Assembly (NCBI GenBank): GCA_022579005.1
Contig: MU401517.1
Span: forward strand, 1 to 64,000
Length of the DNA: 64,000 bases
Direction of reading: 5' to 3'
Origin: Poronia punctata
Lineage: Eukaryota; Ascomycota; Sordariomycetes; Xylariales; Xylariaceae
Part shown: one piece after another, positions 1 through 12,130 of the stretch
Layout of the letters: each line of letters starts with the position of its first letter
Position numbering within the stretch: position 1 is the stretch's first letter
Notes under the pieces: model-generated
What the model was told of the DNA's origin: nothing
The model's database searches: none
What the model saw: only the letters and a program-made list of their open reading frames with translations
Made by a program: the position numbers and the translations under genes

Positions 1-2685
1 AAGCTTTAGTTTTTTAATTTTAATATAGCTATTTTAAAATATAAAGTAAATATAAAATTATTTATATAAAGTTTTTTAATAAAATATATATTTAAGTATT
101 TAGTTTAATAAATATATTATAGCTTTATTAATTTTAACTTAAAAGGTTTTTAAAAGCTTTACGCTAGTTTTTATATACTAAGTATACTTTTTAACTATTT
201 AGCTAAATTGTTTACTAGCACTATTTTAAGCTTAAGTATTAAGTACTAAGATTTTTAATATAATAAGTGCTTTATTAACTAAGTAGTTTATAACTATTTA
301 TAATTATAAAAGTTATTTATTTAATTTAATAATAACTACTTATTTTTTATAAACTGCTTATGCTTTTTTTATAAAATATTTAAATAGTGTTTTTAATGTT
401 TTTATATTAAAGCTTTATAAATAATAATTAAATATATGCTTAAAATATTTTTTAGTTATAAAAAGCATTAATATTTTATTATTAAGATTTTTATTATAAA
501 AATGCTAATTTATAGTAATATACTTAAATAAACAATTTAATTAATTTTTAAATACTTTATTAATTTAGTTTTTAAGCTTTTTATATATATACTTAAAGCA
601 ATTTGTTAATTTAATACTTTAGCTTAAAAATTTTTTAATTTTTACTTTTTTTACTTAGCTTATTAAGTATTAAAGTATATTAAAATTTAAGTAGCTAAGC
701 TAAAAATGCTATTTAAAAAGATTTGCTTTAAAAGCAAGCTATTTAGTATATTTTATATATATATTTTTTTAAATATAAAAAAAAGCTTTATTAATATTTA
801 ATAGTAAATATTTTAAAACATATTAGTTATATTTATTTTATACTTAATATAATATTAAGTAATTAAGTTTTTTAAAGTAGCTTTTTAGTAGCTTTATATT
901 TTACTAAATCTTTTTTTAAATAAAAGTATAAAAAAAAATAATATTTATTATAAAGGTTTTATAATAAGCTATATTTTTAAGCTTTAATATAAATAATCTT
1001 TTAATTTTTTAAACCTTTATATTAACATTTTTATAAGCTTATATAACTATAATTAAGTTTTTAGCTTAAAACAAGTTTTTTTTAAAAGCACTTTTAATAT
1101 TATAAAAGCATTTAATTTTATTAAAAATATATAATATAAACTTTAAGTTAAAAACTGCTAAATTTCTAAATAAGTATAGTTTTTATATAAGCTTTTTTAA
1201 TATTTTAAAGCTTATACGTATAAAAACTTGTTTTAGTTATATATTTTTTTTTTTTTTATAAGCTATTTATTAATTTTGCTTTTTTTTAATTAGCTTTTAT
1301 TATCTTAATAGCTTTAACTTTTGCTTTAAGCTTTAAATTATATTTAAATTTAAATTTAATAAGGTTTTTATATTTTAAGTTTTTTATAAAACTTTTTTTT
1401 TAAAGCTTTAAAAATATATACTAGCATTTAAAAAAGTTATAATAACTTTTATATGCTAAGCATACTTTTTTAAAGTTATAAATATTTTTTTTAATTTATT
1501 TAAATAAATTAGTAATAGTTTTTTAGCAAACAGCTTTTTAGCTTTAGCTAAAAGTTATAAAATAAAAGTATTATTTTTATTTTTTACTTATAAAAAAGGT
1601 GCTTATTAATATTAAAAGTATATTTTTACCTTTTAACTTTTAAGCTTAGTTTTTTATTTTTTTTATTAAATATTATAAAAAACTTTTTAATTATTTTTAT
1701 TTTTTTAAGCTTTTAGTTAATTATAATATATGCTTAAAGGTTAGCAGCTAATTTTAAATAATAAAGCTTGCTTTTATATATTTATTTTTTATATATTATT
1801 TTAAACGCGTTATATTAATATTTATATTTTTTACTAAAAGCTTTAAATAGCTATTAAAAAAAAAAGTAAGTACTAAGCAACGCGTTAAGTTTATATTGCT
1901 TAAGTTATAAAATATAATAATTTTACTTTATAATAAATTTTTTAAGATTTTTAATTAGTTTTTTTATACTTTTTTTAATAAAGTTAAAAAAGTTTACTTA
2001 AATAATAGCTAGCAATACTTTAGTTATAGTTTTTTTAACCTTTTAAAAGTTATTATATTATTTATTTACTTTTTTATTATATTTTATATAAAAAGCTTTA
2101 TAGTTTTTAAATATAATATTACTTATTTAAATTTTTAGCTTTGCTATTTTATTATTAAGCTTTTTTTAAGCCTTAACGCTTTATTTATATTTATTTTTAA
2201 AAAATATAAATGTTAATTTAAACTTTTTAATAAAGTTAAAAAAATTTATTAAAAAATTTTTAATATTAACTTATTTATTTTTATTTAAAGTAAAAGTATT
2301 TTTAGCTATATAAAACTTAAATTTAGTTTTTTTAGTAGCAAAAGTAATAAGCTTTTTATTAAGTTTAGTAATATTAACAAGTTTAAGTTATTTAAGCTAA
2401 GGTTTTTTATTTTTTAAGTTAATATATTACTATAATTATAAAGCTAAAGCTTTTATTTTAAATTTTTTATTTTAGTAATAAAATTCTTTTAAGCAAAATA
2501 GTTTAATTTTATTAACTAATGCTATTATTGCTAAATTGCTATGCTATTAAGCTTTAATAATAATAATAAGCAGTATAAAACTTTTAATTATTAAAACTAG
2601 CAAAATAGCTAAATTATATATATTAATTAATATATGCATAAAAAGGTTAAACTTTTTTTTTTTTGCAAAATTTGCACATACTAAA

Positions 2686-2850
2686 TAAGTAAAGAAAGAC
2701 CCTTTATAAAAAAACATTTTTCTTTATAGTAGTCTTTACTGCAGCTATATAACTTCTATTATATAGGCATTATATTAATTCCTGTTATCTTATAACTTGT
2801 TAGATCTAATATAAGGCTTGCTAATAGGCTTAAAGCTGCTTAAACTAAAA
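2686..2850. repeat. Less-mutated relic, possible solo-LTR fragment
   Basis: This patch keeps more G/C than its surroundings and contains a hairpin-like pair (AGTAAAGA near 2688 and TCTTTACT near 2732). The phrase around TAGTCTTTACTGCAGC resembles the AGGTCTTTACTATAGCC phrase inside the 296-bp LTRs at 16264 and 23052, so it may derive from a related LTR. About 40 bp at 2811-2850 recur at roughly 3252-3290 (GCTTGCTAATAGGCTTAAAG versus GCTTGCTAATAAGCTTAAAG). The assignment is tentative. Confidence 0.3.
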
Positions 2851-3008
2851 AACAAAAAACTAAAAATAAAAAACTAAAAAACTAAACTAAGTTTAACTTT
2901 AAAATATTAACTAAACTTAAAAATTTTTTTATATTTTTATTTTCTTTATGCTTAAACTATATACTTATTAAGCTTTTAATATATAAAGGCTAAAAATAGT
3001 AAGTAAGC

Positions 3009-3107
3009 AACTTTTAATACTATATTGCTACTTTACTAAGCTTAAAAAATATAATATAAAAAGTTAAGTTAAATATAAGTTTTTATAAGTTTATAAACTA
3101 ACTTATT
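3009..3107 (+). repeat. 99-bp direct repeat, copy A (heavily mutated)
   Basis: Aligns without gaps to 8876-8974 at a constant offset of 5867 bp. All differences I see are transitions, and nearly all place A/T in this copy (TATAAGTTTTTATAAG here against TGTAGGTCCCTGCAGG there). It does not begin with TG or end with CA, so a conventional LTR is not supported. The pair could be terminal repeats of a ~6-kb element or two copies of a short repeat. Confidence 0.75.
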
Positions 3108-4441
3108 TATAATATACTATAAGCATAGTTAAATTAAAGTATATAATATATATATTAAAAAAAGCATAAGCTAATTAAAGCTATTAATAAAGTAAAAGTA
3201 AAGCATGCTTAAAAAGCTGCTACTATAAGTATATAAAACTTATAATATATATAAAGCTTGCTAATAAGCTTAAAGCTACTTAAACTTATACTTTTAATTT
3301 TATTATATATTTTTTTTTTTTTTTAAAAATAAAAAAAGTAGCTATAAAAAATAAAAGTGCAGCTAAGGTTAAAAATATAAAAAAAAGTATAAAATAAAAA
3401 CTAAGCAAAAGCGTTATATATTAGCTACTTTTTTGCTTATTAAATTATATATATAAAAACTTGCTTACTTTATAAGCGCACTTTGCTTTTTTTTTTTTTT
3501 TTTTTTTTTTTAAAGTTTAGTTAAAAGTATATTTTTAAGCAAAGTTTAAGCTTTATTTAAATATAATATATATACTAACTAGTAAATAAAATAAAAATAA
3601 ATAATTTTTTTTTGCTTATATACTTTGCTTTACTGCTTTTTTTTTTATTTATTAGCTATTTTTTTTTATTATATTTTAGTTGCTTGCTTGCTTTTGCTTT
3701 AATATACTTTTACTTTTACTATATACGTAGCTATACTGCTTATGCTTACTTGCTTTTAAACTTAATTATAATAGCGCTATATAGTTATTATAAAAGTATT
3801 AGTACTACTTTTAGCGTAGCAATAGCAAGTTTAGCTACGCTGCTTAGCAACTTTTAAAAGTTAAATAAAATGCTTATATTTAATATATATTATAAGCTTA
3901 TTATACTAACTTATTTATAAATTAAAAATTTAACTTTTTTAAAAAGTATTTAGTAGCTTGCTAAGCTTGCTTATTTTTAGTAACATATATAAATTACTTA
4001 TATTATATTTTAAATATGCTTTTAATTATTTATATATTAATAAAACTTAAACAACTTTTATACTATAAATTTTTATTTAGCTTTAGCTAAGTATATTAAG
4101 TGCTATATTGCTTATTAAAACACTAAAAAAAATAGTTACTATTTAGTATATATTTTTAATATATTATAATTATATTTTACTAATAAACGTAGCTAGCTTT
4201 AAATAAGCTAAGCATATGTTTATAATACGTTATTTTTATAGCAGCAAAAAAAACTGCTTACTTTATATAAAATAACGCTATGCTTTAATATATATTTTTT
4301 AAAACTAGTTATAAGTATTATTATTACTTTTATTGCTTTACTTAAGCTATTTACTAACTTATACAAGCAAAAAGCGCTTTTAAAAAAGCTATTTAAAAAG
4401 TAAAAAAAAAAAGACAACAACAATAAAAAAAATTAAAAACA

Positions 4442-4444
<3 letters not shown>

Positions 4445-4470
<26 letters not shown>
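4445..4470. repeat. (TAA)n microsatellite
   Basis: About nine uninterrupted TAA/AAT units inside AT block 1. Confidence 0.9.
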
Positions 4471-4473
<3 letters not shown>

Positions 4474-7400
4474 AAATTATTATTAAAACAAAAAAAGTAA
4501 GCTTACTAGCTAGTTTAAATTTAGGTTAAAAGCGTAGTAAAGCTAGCGTAAGCGTAAAGACGGCTACTAAGCTAGTTATTATTTTATTTTCTTTTTTTTA
4601 AAAAAATAGCGCTATCTAGCCTGTTTTTTAAGCGTACTGCTTACTTGTTACGCTATTTTACTTACGTTGCTTTTTTTTTTAAGCAAATAAATATACTTTA
4701 TTTTAGCATATATTATATATTTTGTACTTATATATTATAACTTATAATAAAACGCTTTTAAAGCTTTAAAAAATTTAAAAGTAATGTTTTATAATACTGC
4801 TTAAATACTTTTAATAACTAACGCTTAAAAAGCTTAATTTTTACTTTATTTAAGCCTATATTATAAGCATATTACGCTATACTTTAATAAAAGCTATATT
4901 TAGTATATATACTTTTAAAAATTTTAAGCTTTTTAAGCTATTTATTTAATATTACTAATACTTATTGCTTTAAAAAAGCGCTTATTATAAAATAAAACAA
5001 AAAGTTTAATAATGCTTTATATTATAAAACTATACTTTATTTTAAAAAGCAGCTTATATATATAACTAAGCAGGTTTTAGTTTTTATTAAACATATTATA
5101 ATGCTTATACTATTTTAGTTCTTATTAAATTTTAACTTATAAAGCTAGACTTAAAAATGCTGCTTTTATAATAAAAAGTTAATATAGGCCTTAGTAAAAC
5201 TAAAAGCTTTAAACTTATACTTATTACGCTTATTATAATTAATATATATTATTTTTTTAAAGCAAAAAAAGCTATGCTAAGCAAATAAAAAAGTAGCGTT
5301 AGCTACTTATATATTATAAAAGTTTTTTTTAGCTATTACTTAGCTAAACATTAAGCAAGCTAGCACTAAAGCTAAAATTAAGTTTTTAATATAGCTACTT
5401 TTACTATATAAAAATAAATATATTGCTTTTTATACTAAGCAACAAAAATATAAGCTATTAAATATTAATATATTTAAAAATAAGTTAATATAAACTACTT
5501 TTAAAGCTAATAAGTATGCTATAATTATTAACCTTTAAACATATATAGTACTTTTATATTTATAAGCATAGTTAACTACGTATTAAGCTAAAATATATTT
5601 TTAAACTAGCTATAAGCTAAGCTTATAAAGCTAATACTAACGTTTATATTACTTTATAGTAAACTTATAACCTTTATATATAAACTTTACTACTTTTACT
5701 TATAATAAGTAAATATATTTTAAGCTTATATTAAGCGCTTTTAGTTTTATAATAAAGTTTAAAAATAAGTAGCTTTTAAAAAGCGCTATTAATAAAAGTA
5801 TAAGTTAGTAATTATTTTAAAGTTAAAATAAAATAATATATTAGCTAAGCTATTATTAGCTAAAAATATATATTAAACGTAAATTTATATATTATATAAC
5901 GCTATTATAATTAAAATCTAGCGTAAAAATTAAAGCAATAATAAGTTATATATAAACATATTTATAAGCTTTGCTTAAGCTATTATATTATTTATATAAA
6001 CAATAACTATGTTTACTTGCTATTAAGCGTGCTATAAGTTAAAAGCAACTTTAATTGCTTTAATTTTAATAGTGTTAATATATATAGCTTATATATTTTT
6101 TTTATATAAGTGCTAGTAAGCCTAAGCTTTTAAAATAAAAAAGTTTTTTTTTTAATTAAATGCTATAAGGTTTTTTTAGTACTAAAAACCTTTAATATTA
6201 AAGCTAAATACGTTTATAAAAAAATAAACTATAAAACGCATATTAATAGCTAAGCTATAAAAGCTATTAAATATATATATTATATTTAGCTACTATTTAA
6301 AGTTAAAGCATACTTTAGCTAAAAGTGCTATAAAAAAGCGCTTTAATATATATGCTAGCTATTAATATAAGTTACTTAAAAAAGCTTATTTAATTAAAAT
6401 TATTAATATATAAAAGCTTAAGTATTTAGCTAGCTACTTAATTTTTTATTAGCTTAGCAAAGCTTAGCTAAGTACTTTTTAAACTAGGCAAGTTGCTTTT
6501 ATTATTTTAATTTTTAATAACTACGCTACTATTATAACTAAGTTAATTTTAACTTTTAAAATTTCTAAATATATATTTTAGCTATTTTTTTTTATATTAA
6601 GCAAAAAACTTAATATAAACGCAAGCTTATTATAAGTAGCGTATATTTTAAATATATAATAAACATTGCTTAAGCAAACTATAAAAATAAAATTGTTTAA
6701 ATAATATATAATCTTTATTTAAAAAAAAAGTAATTTAAACATTTAGTATAATGCTTTTATAAACATATTTAAAAAAAACAAAGCTATTTAAAGCTTAAAA
6801 AAAAACAAGTTTTAATATAGTACTAGCTTTTTTATTTAAAGCTAAGCAGCTAACATTATATAAGCAAAATAAAAACTAAGCAAAACGCGTTTTTTAAGTT
6901 TTTTTTAATTAAAGTTAAGCTTTAGCTAATTTTATAAATAATATTAAAAATATTAAGTACTAATATATACTTAAGCGTACTATGCTTAGCTAAAATATAA
7001 TTATTAACTAATTAGCTTTTAAAAGCAAAAAAATAATAAATATAATATAGCTTTTTATTAGCTTTAAAAACTAAGCTTAAAAAAAAAATTATTAAGCTAA
7101 CTAAGCTAAAAGTAAGCATAATTTGCTTAAGTTTAAAGTTGCTAATAATTTATTATTTAATTACTAAATAGTTTTTATTTACTAACTATAAGTTTAAAGT
7201 ATAAATAAAAGTTAAAAAAAATATATATTTAATATAAGTATTAAATTTTAAAATGCTTGCCAGTATTTAGCTAAAAAAGCTAAAGTAGTATACTAAGCTT
7301 AATTTTTATGCTTACTTTTAAAAAAAAAAGAAAAAACTATATTAAATATAATTAAAAGCAATTTATAATTATAAAATAAAAAAATATATTTAAATTAAGC

Positions 7401-8875
7401 TATACTAATGCTAGGTTTTTTTTTTTTATTTATAAAACAATATTTTATAACGCCTATAGCAGCTAAAGTGCATTTAAAAAAAAGTATATTATATTGCTTT
7501 AATATTACTAGTAAAGCTATTAAATATAAGCCTAGCAGCTGCTATATTTTAGTTCTTTTTATATTTTAAGCTTTTATAGTTTTTTAACTTATACTTAAAA
7601 TATATATAGCAGCGCTAATACTTTTTTTTTTTTTAATTACATTTTAAATAGTTTTAGTAGCAATATATATTTAACTTATTATTGCTTGCTAATAAAAAGT
7701 AAAATAGTATATAATACTTTAATATATATAAGCTAAAAAAACTACTTTTATAAGTTAAATTATGCTTTAACTATATTAATAAAATATATAGTAAAGTATT
7801 TGCTAATTATATTTTTATAAATATAAAATTTAAAACTATTAAAAGCGTATAGCTTTATATTGCTTTAAAAATATAGTAAGCAAAGTTATTTATTACTTAA
7901 ACTATAAGTAAGTATTTAAAAAACAATATACTATAAATTATTATATATATTATTTAGCAATATGCTTATAATATAATATTTAAGCTATAAATAATTTAAA
8001 AAAGTAAGCTTTATATTATATATAGCAACTTATTTTTTTATATGCATATTTAAGCTATAGTTAAAATATAAACGCCTTTTTTTAACTTAATTAAGTTTTA
8101 AAAATTAAGCTTACTTTTATAAATTTAAATAATTTATTTTAAGTTAACGCTTAAAATTTCTTTAGTAGCTATAATAATAAAATTAAAAAACTTATTAATT
8201 TTAGCTAGTTTTTAGTTAAAAAATAGCTATGCTATAGTTATAAAACTTTAATATATTAAAATATTTATTTTACTTAATACTTTTTATTTATTTTTAAGCT
8301 TAAGCTATTTAAGCTTTTTTTTTACTTTTTTTTTTACTAATATTTTTACTTTAAGCTTAAAGTAGCATTAAGCTAGCGTTTTTATTATTAACGCTATTTT
8401 ACTTTAAGTATTTACTTTAAACTGCTTTTTTAAAAACTAGCTTTTAATTAAAATTAATTTATAGCTTTATTAAAAAAACGTTAAAGTTAAAGCATATTAA
8501 ATTATTAATATAATTTTTAAAGCCTTTATAATTATTAAAGTTATTTAAACTAAGTTTTAAATTTTAACTAAAAGTTTTTAAGCCTTTACTATTATATTTA
8601 ATATATTTTAAGTACTAGTTACTAGCAAAAGTTAAGTACTTGCTTTAATTAATATTTTTTTAAGCTTAAGTTAAAATTTGCTTATAATCTAGCTATTAAT
8701 TATATTTTAAGCGTAATCTTGCTACTTAAAAGTATTTTTAGTTTGCTTAAGCTTAAATATACGCAGTGTTATTATAAATTAAATATAAAAACTACTTAAA
8801 AAATATATTATTTTATTTATAATAGCTAGCTTGCTAACAAATAAAAAACTAATAAAGTTTAATAAAAAAACGCTT

Positions 8876-8974
8876 AACTTTTAATACTATATTGCTGCCT
8901 TATTAAGCTTAAAAAGTGTAGTGTAAAAGGTTAGGTTAAATGTAGGTCCCTGCAGGTCTGTAGACCAACCTATT
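8876..8974 (+). repeat. 99-bp direct repeat, copy B (less mutated end)
   Basis: Partner of 3009-3107. Its right half retains GC-rich sequence (GGTCCCTGCAGGTCTGTAGA), so the AT/GC boundary runs through the repeat itself. This copy is close to the ancestral sequence of the repeat. Confidence 0.75.
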
Positions 8975-8995
8975 GATTTTAGCAGGAGGGAAAAG

Positions 8996-9843
8996 CCTTA
9001 TAATCTGCGCCCCTGATTCCCGGCGCTGCTGTTTTTAGTATTCGGACTATAACCTAAGCCTAGTTAGGTAAAGTACGCGCTATATGCCTTATTCTAGCCA
9101 CCGCTTAACTTAAATAGTATAGCAAACAAAGCGCACCTTAAAAAATATAATATAAATCTTTAAAACATATAGCATTTTTTAATATAATATAAACAAATAT
9201 ACTACTTTTAAAAAACTACTAAGTTTAACAATTTTTTATGTTTAAAAGTTTTAAAAAAACAGCATTACACTTATTTTACTAGCAAAATAGCTTTATATAA
9301 AAAAGCAGCTTATAATGCTTTTAATAAAACAATTTTAAGTAACTTATATAACTATTAATATATAAGTAAGTAAAAGATTAAAAAAATATATAAAGCATAA
9401 TAAAAGTTAATAAGTAGTAGGCTTAATAAGGTTAGTTTAGCCTTATATTTTTAATTAATATAATATTTTTAAAAATAAGTAAAATAAAACAAAAAAATAA
9501 TAAGTAAATAAATAAAGCTATAAATAATGTATATATAGTATTATTTTAATAAAGTTTAATAGTTTAGTAGGTTAAATAAAAAGTAAAAGTAGTAAAGTTA
9601 AAAAGTTAAGTAAATAAGTAAATAAGTAAAGTAGTAAGTACGTACTTGTTTTAGTAGTTAACTATACGTTTTAAGTCTATAGCCTTTTTTTTAAAAGTAC
9701 GCCTTGTTTATTATCTATTTTAGGTTAGGCAGTAGCTAGAATAAGGCGCATAGCGCGTACCTTACCCGACTAGGCTTAAGTTATAGTCTAGATACCAAAA
9801 ACAGCAGCGCCGGGAATCAGAGGCGCACAATCCGTAATAAGGG
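8996..9843. mobile_element. Non-autonomous DNA transposon with ~150-bp TIRs
   Basis: The left arm (about 8996-9145) is matched by the reverse complement of about 9690-9843. Both arms share the core GATTCCCGGCGCTGCTGTTT, then a stretch around ACTATAAC(C/T)TAAGCCTAGT, then TACGCGCTAT and CCTTATTCTAGC. Differences are mainly transitions, with the left arm more AT-converted. The ~540-bp centre is AT-rich with no coding potential. The outer tips are CCTTATAATCTG and CCCTTATTACGG; I found no convincing target-site duplication. I infer a MITE or an internally deleted DNA transposon; the superfamily is unknown. Confidence 0.8.
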
Positions 9844-10381
9844 AACACAGCATCGGATCTGTAGCATTACTGTATGTCTCGTAAGGCTTGGTACCTACTT
9901 ACATGCCATTGGAGTGTGGTAGCACTGCACGGAATATGAGCCGTATCGAGTAGCATCTGAAAAGCCGGAAAAACGCAAAAAGGTTGGGAGAATCGTCAGC
10001 TTATGGGCAGGGTTTACCGTTACGGTCGCGTTATCTATCTGTCAAGGGAAAGTGCAACTTATCCAATCAGTGAAGACTCCGAGACACATCCGATTTAGAC
10101 AAGCATATCCAGCAGGTACGGGATAATTTGTATGCCCGATATTTCTGTCCACATGGGGTTAGGAAGATACTTTTTTAATAATTCAGAGACCATGCTTTCC
10201 CCCGCCGCACTGGAATAAGATTGGTTCTGCTTCCTGAGCGTACCATTTCGTCCTGTTAACTCGCATCACCCGCCTTTTACTTTTTTTGCTCATCATCATA
10301 ATCTCGCCAATGTCCAATTCCCATTCTAATGTGCCCATACAGCGACATGCGCGTCATCCCGAGCCAGACTAAGCTCAAGGC
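9844..10381. other. Intergenic, 3' flank of methyltransferase gene
   Basis: GC-balanced DNA between the TIR element and the methyltransferase stop codon. I see no gene, RNA or repeat in it. Confidence 0.6.
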
Positions 10382-11284
10382 TCAAGCAACTCTAGTAACA
10401 GTAAACAACAAGCGCCGACTAAACTCATTCTCCACCGGACTATTAACATTAATCCCCACCATATCCAGCGTCCCCTCAACCTTCCACCTCGTCTGCGTAG
10501 CCTCGCCGACCTTCCCCCACATGCCGTCGAGAGTAGAAACGTCGTGTCTGTAACTAAACGAGCCATCCTTGATAGCGGGGACATCCCCCGGCCTAACACT
10601 GCCAATCTGCCTCCCCACTAACACACCTCCGACTTTAACCAAGCCGGCAATCTGTTCCGCCGCAACGATCTGCTGATCGAGGGTGAAGAGATGGAAAAAC
10701 GCACTACAGTGGACCACGTCCACGCCGCGCTCTTGCAGCTCGACCCACTCCTTTTGCACCGGGCCCTGGAAAACATCGGCGACCAGGAATCGTGACTTGA
10801 GCGTATCTCTATCAAGAAAGAACTCGTAGCCGAGATCCATCAATGGCTTCTCGATATCTAACCCTACGAGATTCTCCGAAGACACGCCGTCGAAGACGAG
10901 CTGTCGTAGGTCTTGTCCGAAACAACAGCCGATATCTAAATATGTGGCGTCCGGTCGTTTGAGTCTCTCGACTAGGTCCGGGTATAACGGGTGCGTGAGG
11001 AGGGTTAGGATGGTGAAGCGGTAGAGCCCGATACAAGGGTAGGGGTTTGCTGCAAATCCCCGTTCACGCTGGTTTCCCCCCCGGGGTTAGTGGCCCTAAG
11101 CCAGAAAATAAAGTAAAGTATAGCAAATACATACGATTCTGTTCACATGTTCGACGATTTCAGATGACGGAATCCGGGAATAACCTTCCAATAACTTTCG
11201 AATGGGTTCGTTGACTTCTGACAGTTGATCTTGAAACCATCCTCTGTTTCGCTCGGGGTTGGATGTTTCGTTGGTTGCTGCCAT
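10382..11284 (-). CDS. SAM-dependent methyltransferase (AusD/AdrK-like)
   Basis: Two exons, complement(10382..11068, 11135..11284), encode 278 aa. The 66-bp intron has donor GTATGT, branch CACTAAC and acceptor CCAG. Start is the ATG at 11284. The centre has an NPYPCIG motif (about residues 58-64) then the SAM-binding motif I YLDIGCCFGQ (93-102), followed by DG..SENLVGLDIE and LGYEFF-DRDTLKSRF, an order typical of the small fungal methyltransferases found in meroterpenoid and polyketide clusters (AusD, AdrK family). A GGVLVGRQIGS strand follows. The substrate cannot be read from sequence. No partner biosynthetic gene adjoins it: it stands alone on a 2-kb island between two RIP-degraded blocks, yet the frame is intact. 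Family call is strong; cluster role is unknown. Confidence 0.85.
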
Positions 11285-11841
11285 GTTATGATATGATAGG
11301 ATCGATAAATGTGCGAAAGGAAGTGAGATTACCTAGGTGGTCGAGATACGGACGCGTAGTGAGAATGATGATTGTAGAAAAGCCACCAATTCTAGACTAA
11401 GAGGTTGGTTGAACCCAACATGACAATTCTTCACTCTGGAAATGTAGGATTTATATGTACGTGAATATACCTTAGGTAGAGACGTGGGTAGCACCGAAAG
11501 AAAGCCTTATCTATATTTAACCCCATCACAGCAATGTAACCTGAATGGCGTGGTGTATTGTTCTGCCTTGCAACTGACGGGAAGGCAAATAGATACTCCG
11601 AACAACACGCTTAGAAATTATGACGCTGCAAGGAGGGACGGCAAGTGGGCTAATCTGATTACTTACTTACCATGTAATCGGTCCCCCTTTTATCACAATT
11701 TGAAGAGAGTGCAACAATTTGGATCATTTGGTTCCCGTTGCAGAAGTTCTGTTGTTTAGGTCCAAGTGCAATTACGCTGATTTCTAATTAGCAAAGAGAG
11801 AAACGTCAAACCCGCCCGCACTATCCTCAATATAGTTAGTC
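11285..11841. other. Intergenic, 5' flank of methyltransferase gene
   Basis: GC-balanced DNA between the methyltransferase start and the left LTR. It includes an ACCTAGGT palindrome at 11331. The 91-aa reading frame at 11484-11759 has no recognisable domain and I do not call it a gene. Confidence 0.55.
11449..11455 (-). promoter_or_regulatory. Possible TATA box of methyltransferase gene
   Basis: TATAAAT on the minus strand about 165 bp upstream of the ATG at 11284. Position is plausible for a fungal core promoter; assigned by motif only. Confidence 0.3.
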
Positions 11842-12130
11842 TGACGATAAGTTGTAGCAAACAAAGTAGATTAGGATAAGTGCAAAGCATTAAAGGTAGA
11901 ACTATATGCTTAAAAATATAATATAATTAACTATAATTTATAAAAGTATTTAACTAGGTCTAAGGTGCTTTATATATTTTTAGTACTTTTTAAGTATAGG
12001 TATATATTATATAATAGTTTAAAATACGCATAGCATATTTTACTTTATTTAAAATAAGGTTACTATATACTTAGTTACTTAAAGTATTTTTAATACTTTT
12101 AAATTTAAGTTATATGCTTTATTTATTATA
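11842..12130 (+). repeat. Left 289-bp LTR of outer element
   Basis: Aligns along its full length with 28143-28431. The first ~60 bp are near-ancestral (TGACGATAAGTTGTAGCAAA) while the rest is AT-converted, so mutation rises steeply inward from the gene island. Confidence 0.8.

Larger units (their letters stand above)
1..8940. repeat. AT-rich RIP-degraded block 1
   Basis: Nearly pure A/T sequence with TpA in great excess and no ORF that resembles a gene; the short ORFs here are leucine/phenylalanine/tyrosine-rich by composition only. Residual C/G sits mostly in AGCT, GCT, GCA/TGC and ACG/CGT contexts, as expected where CpA has been mutated to TpA. This is the signature of repeat-induced point mutation in ascomycete repeats. 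I could not identify the original elements. A less mutated patch lies at about 2690-2850 and a repeat pair at 3009-3107/8876-8974. The block starts before the window. Confidence 0.85.
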
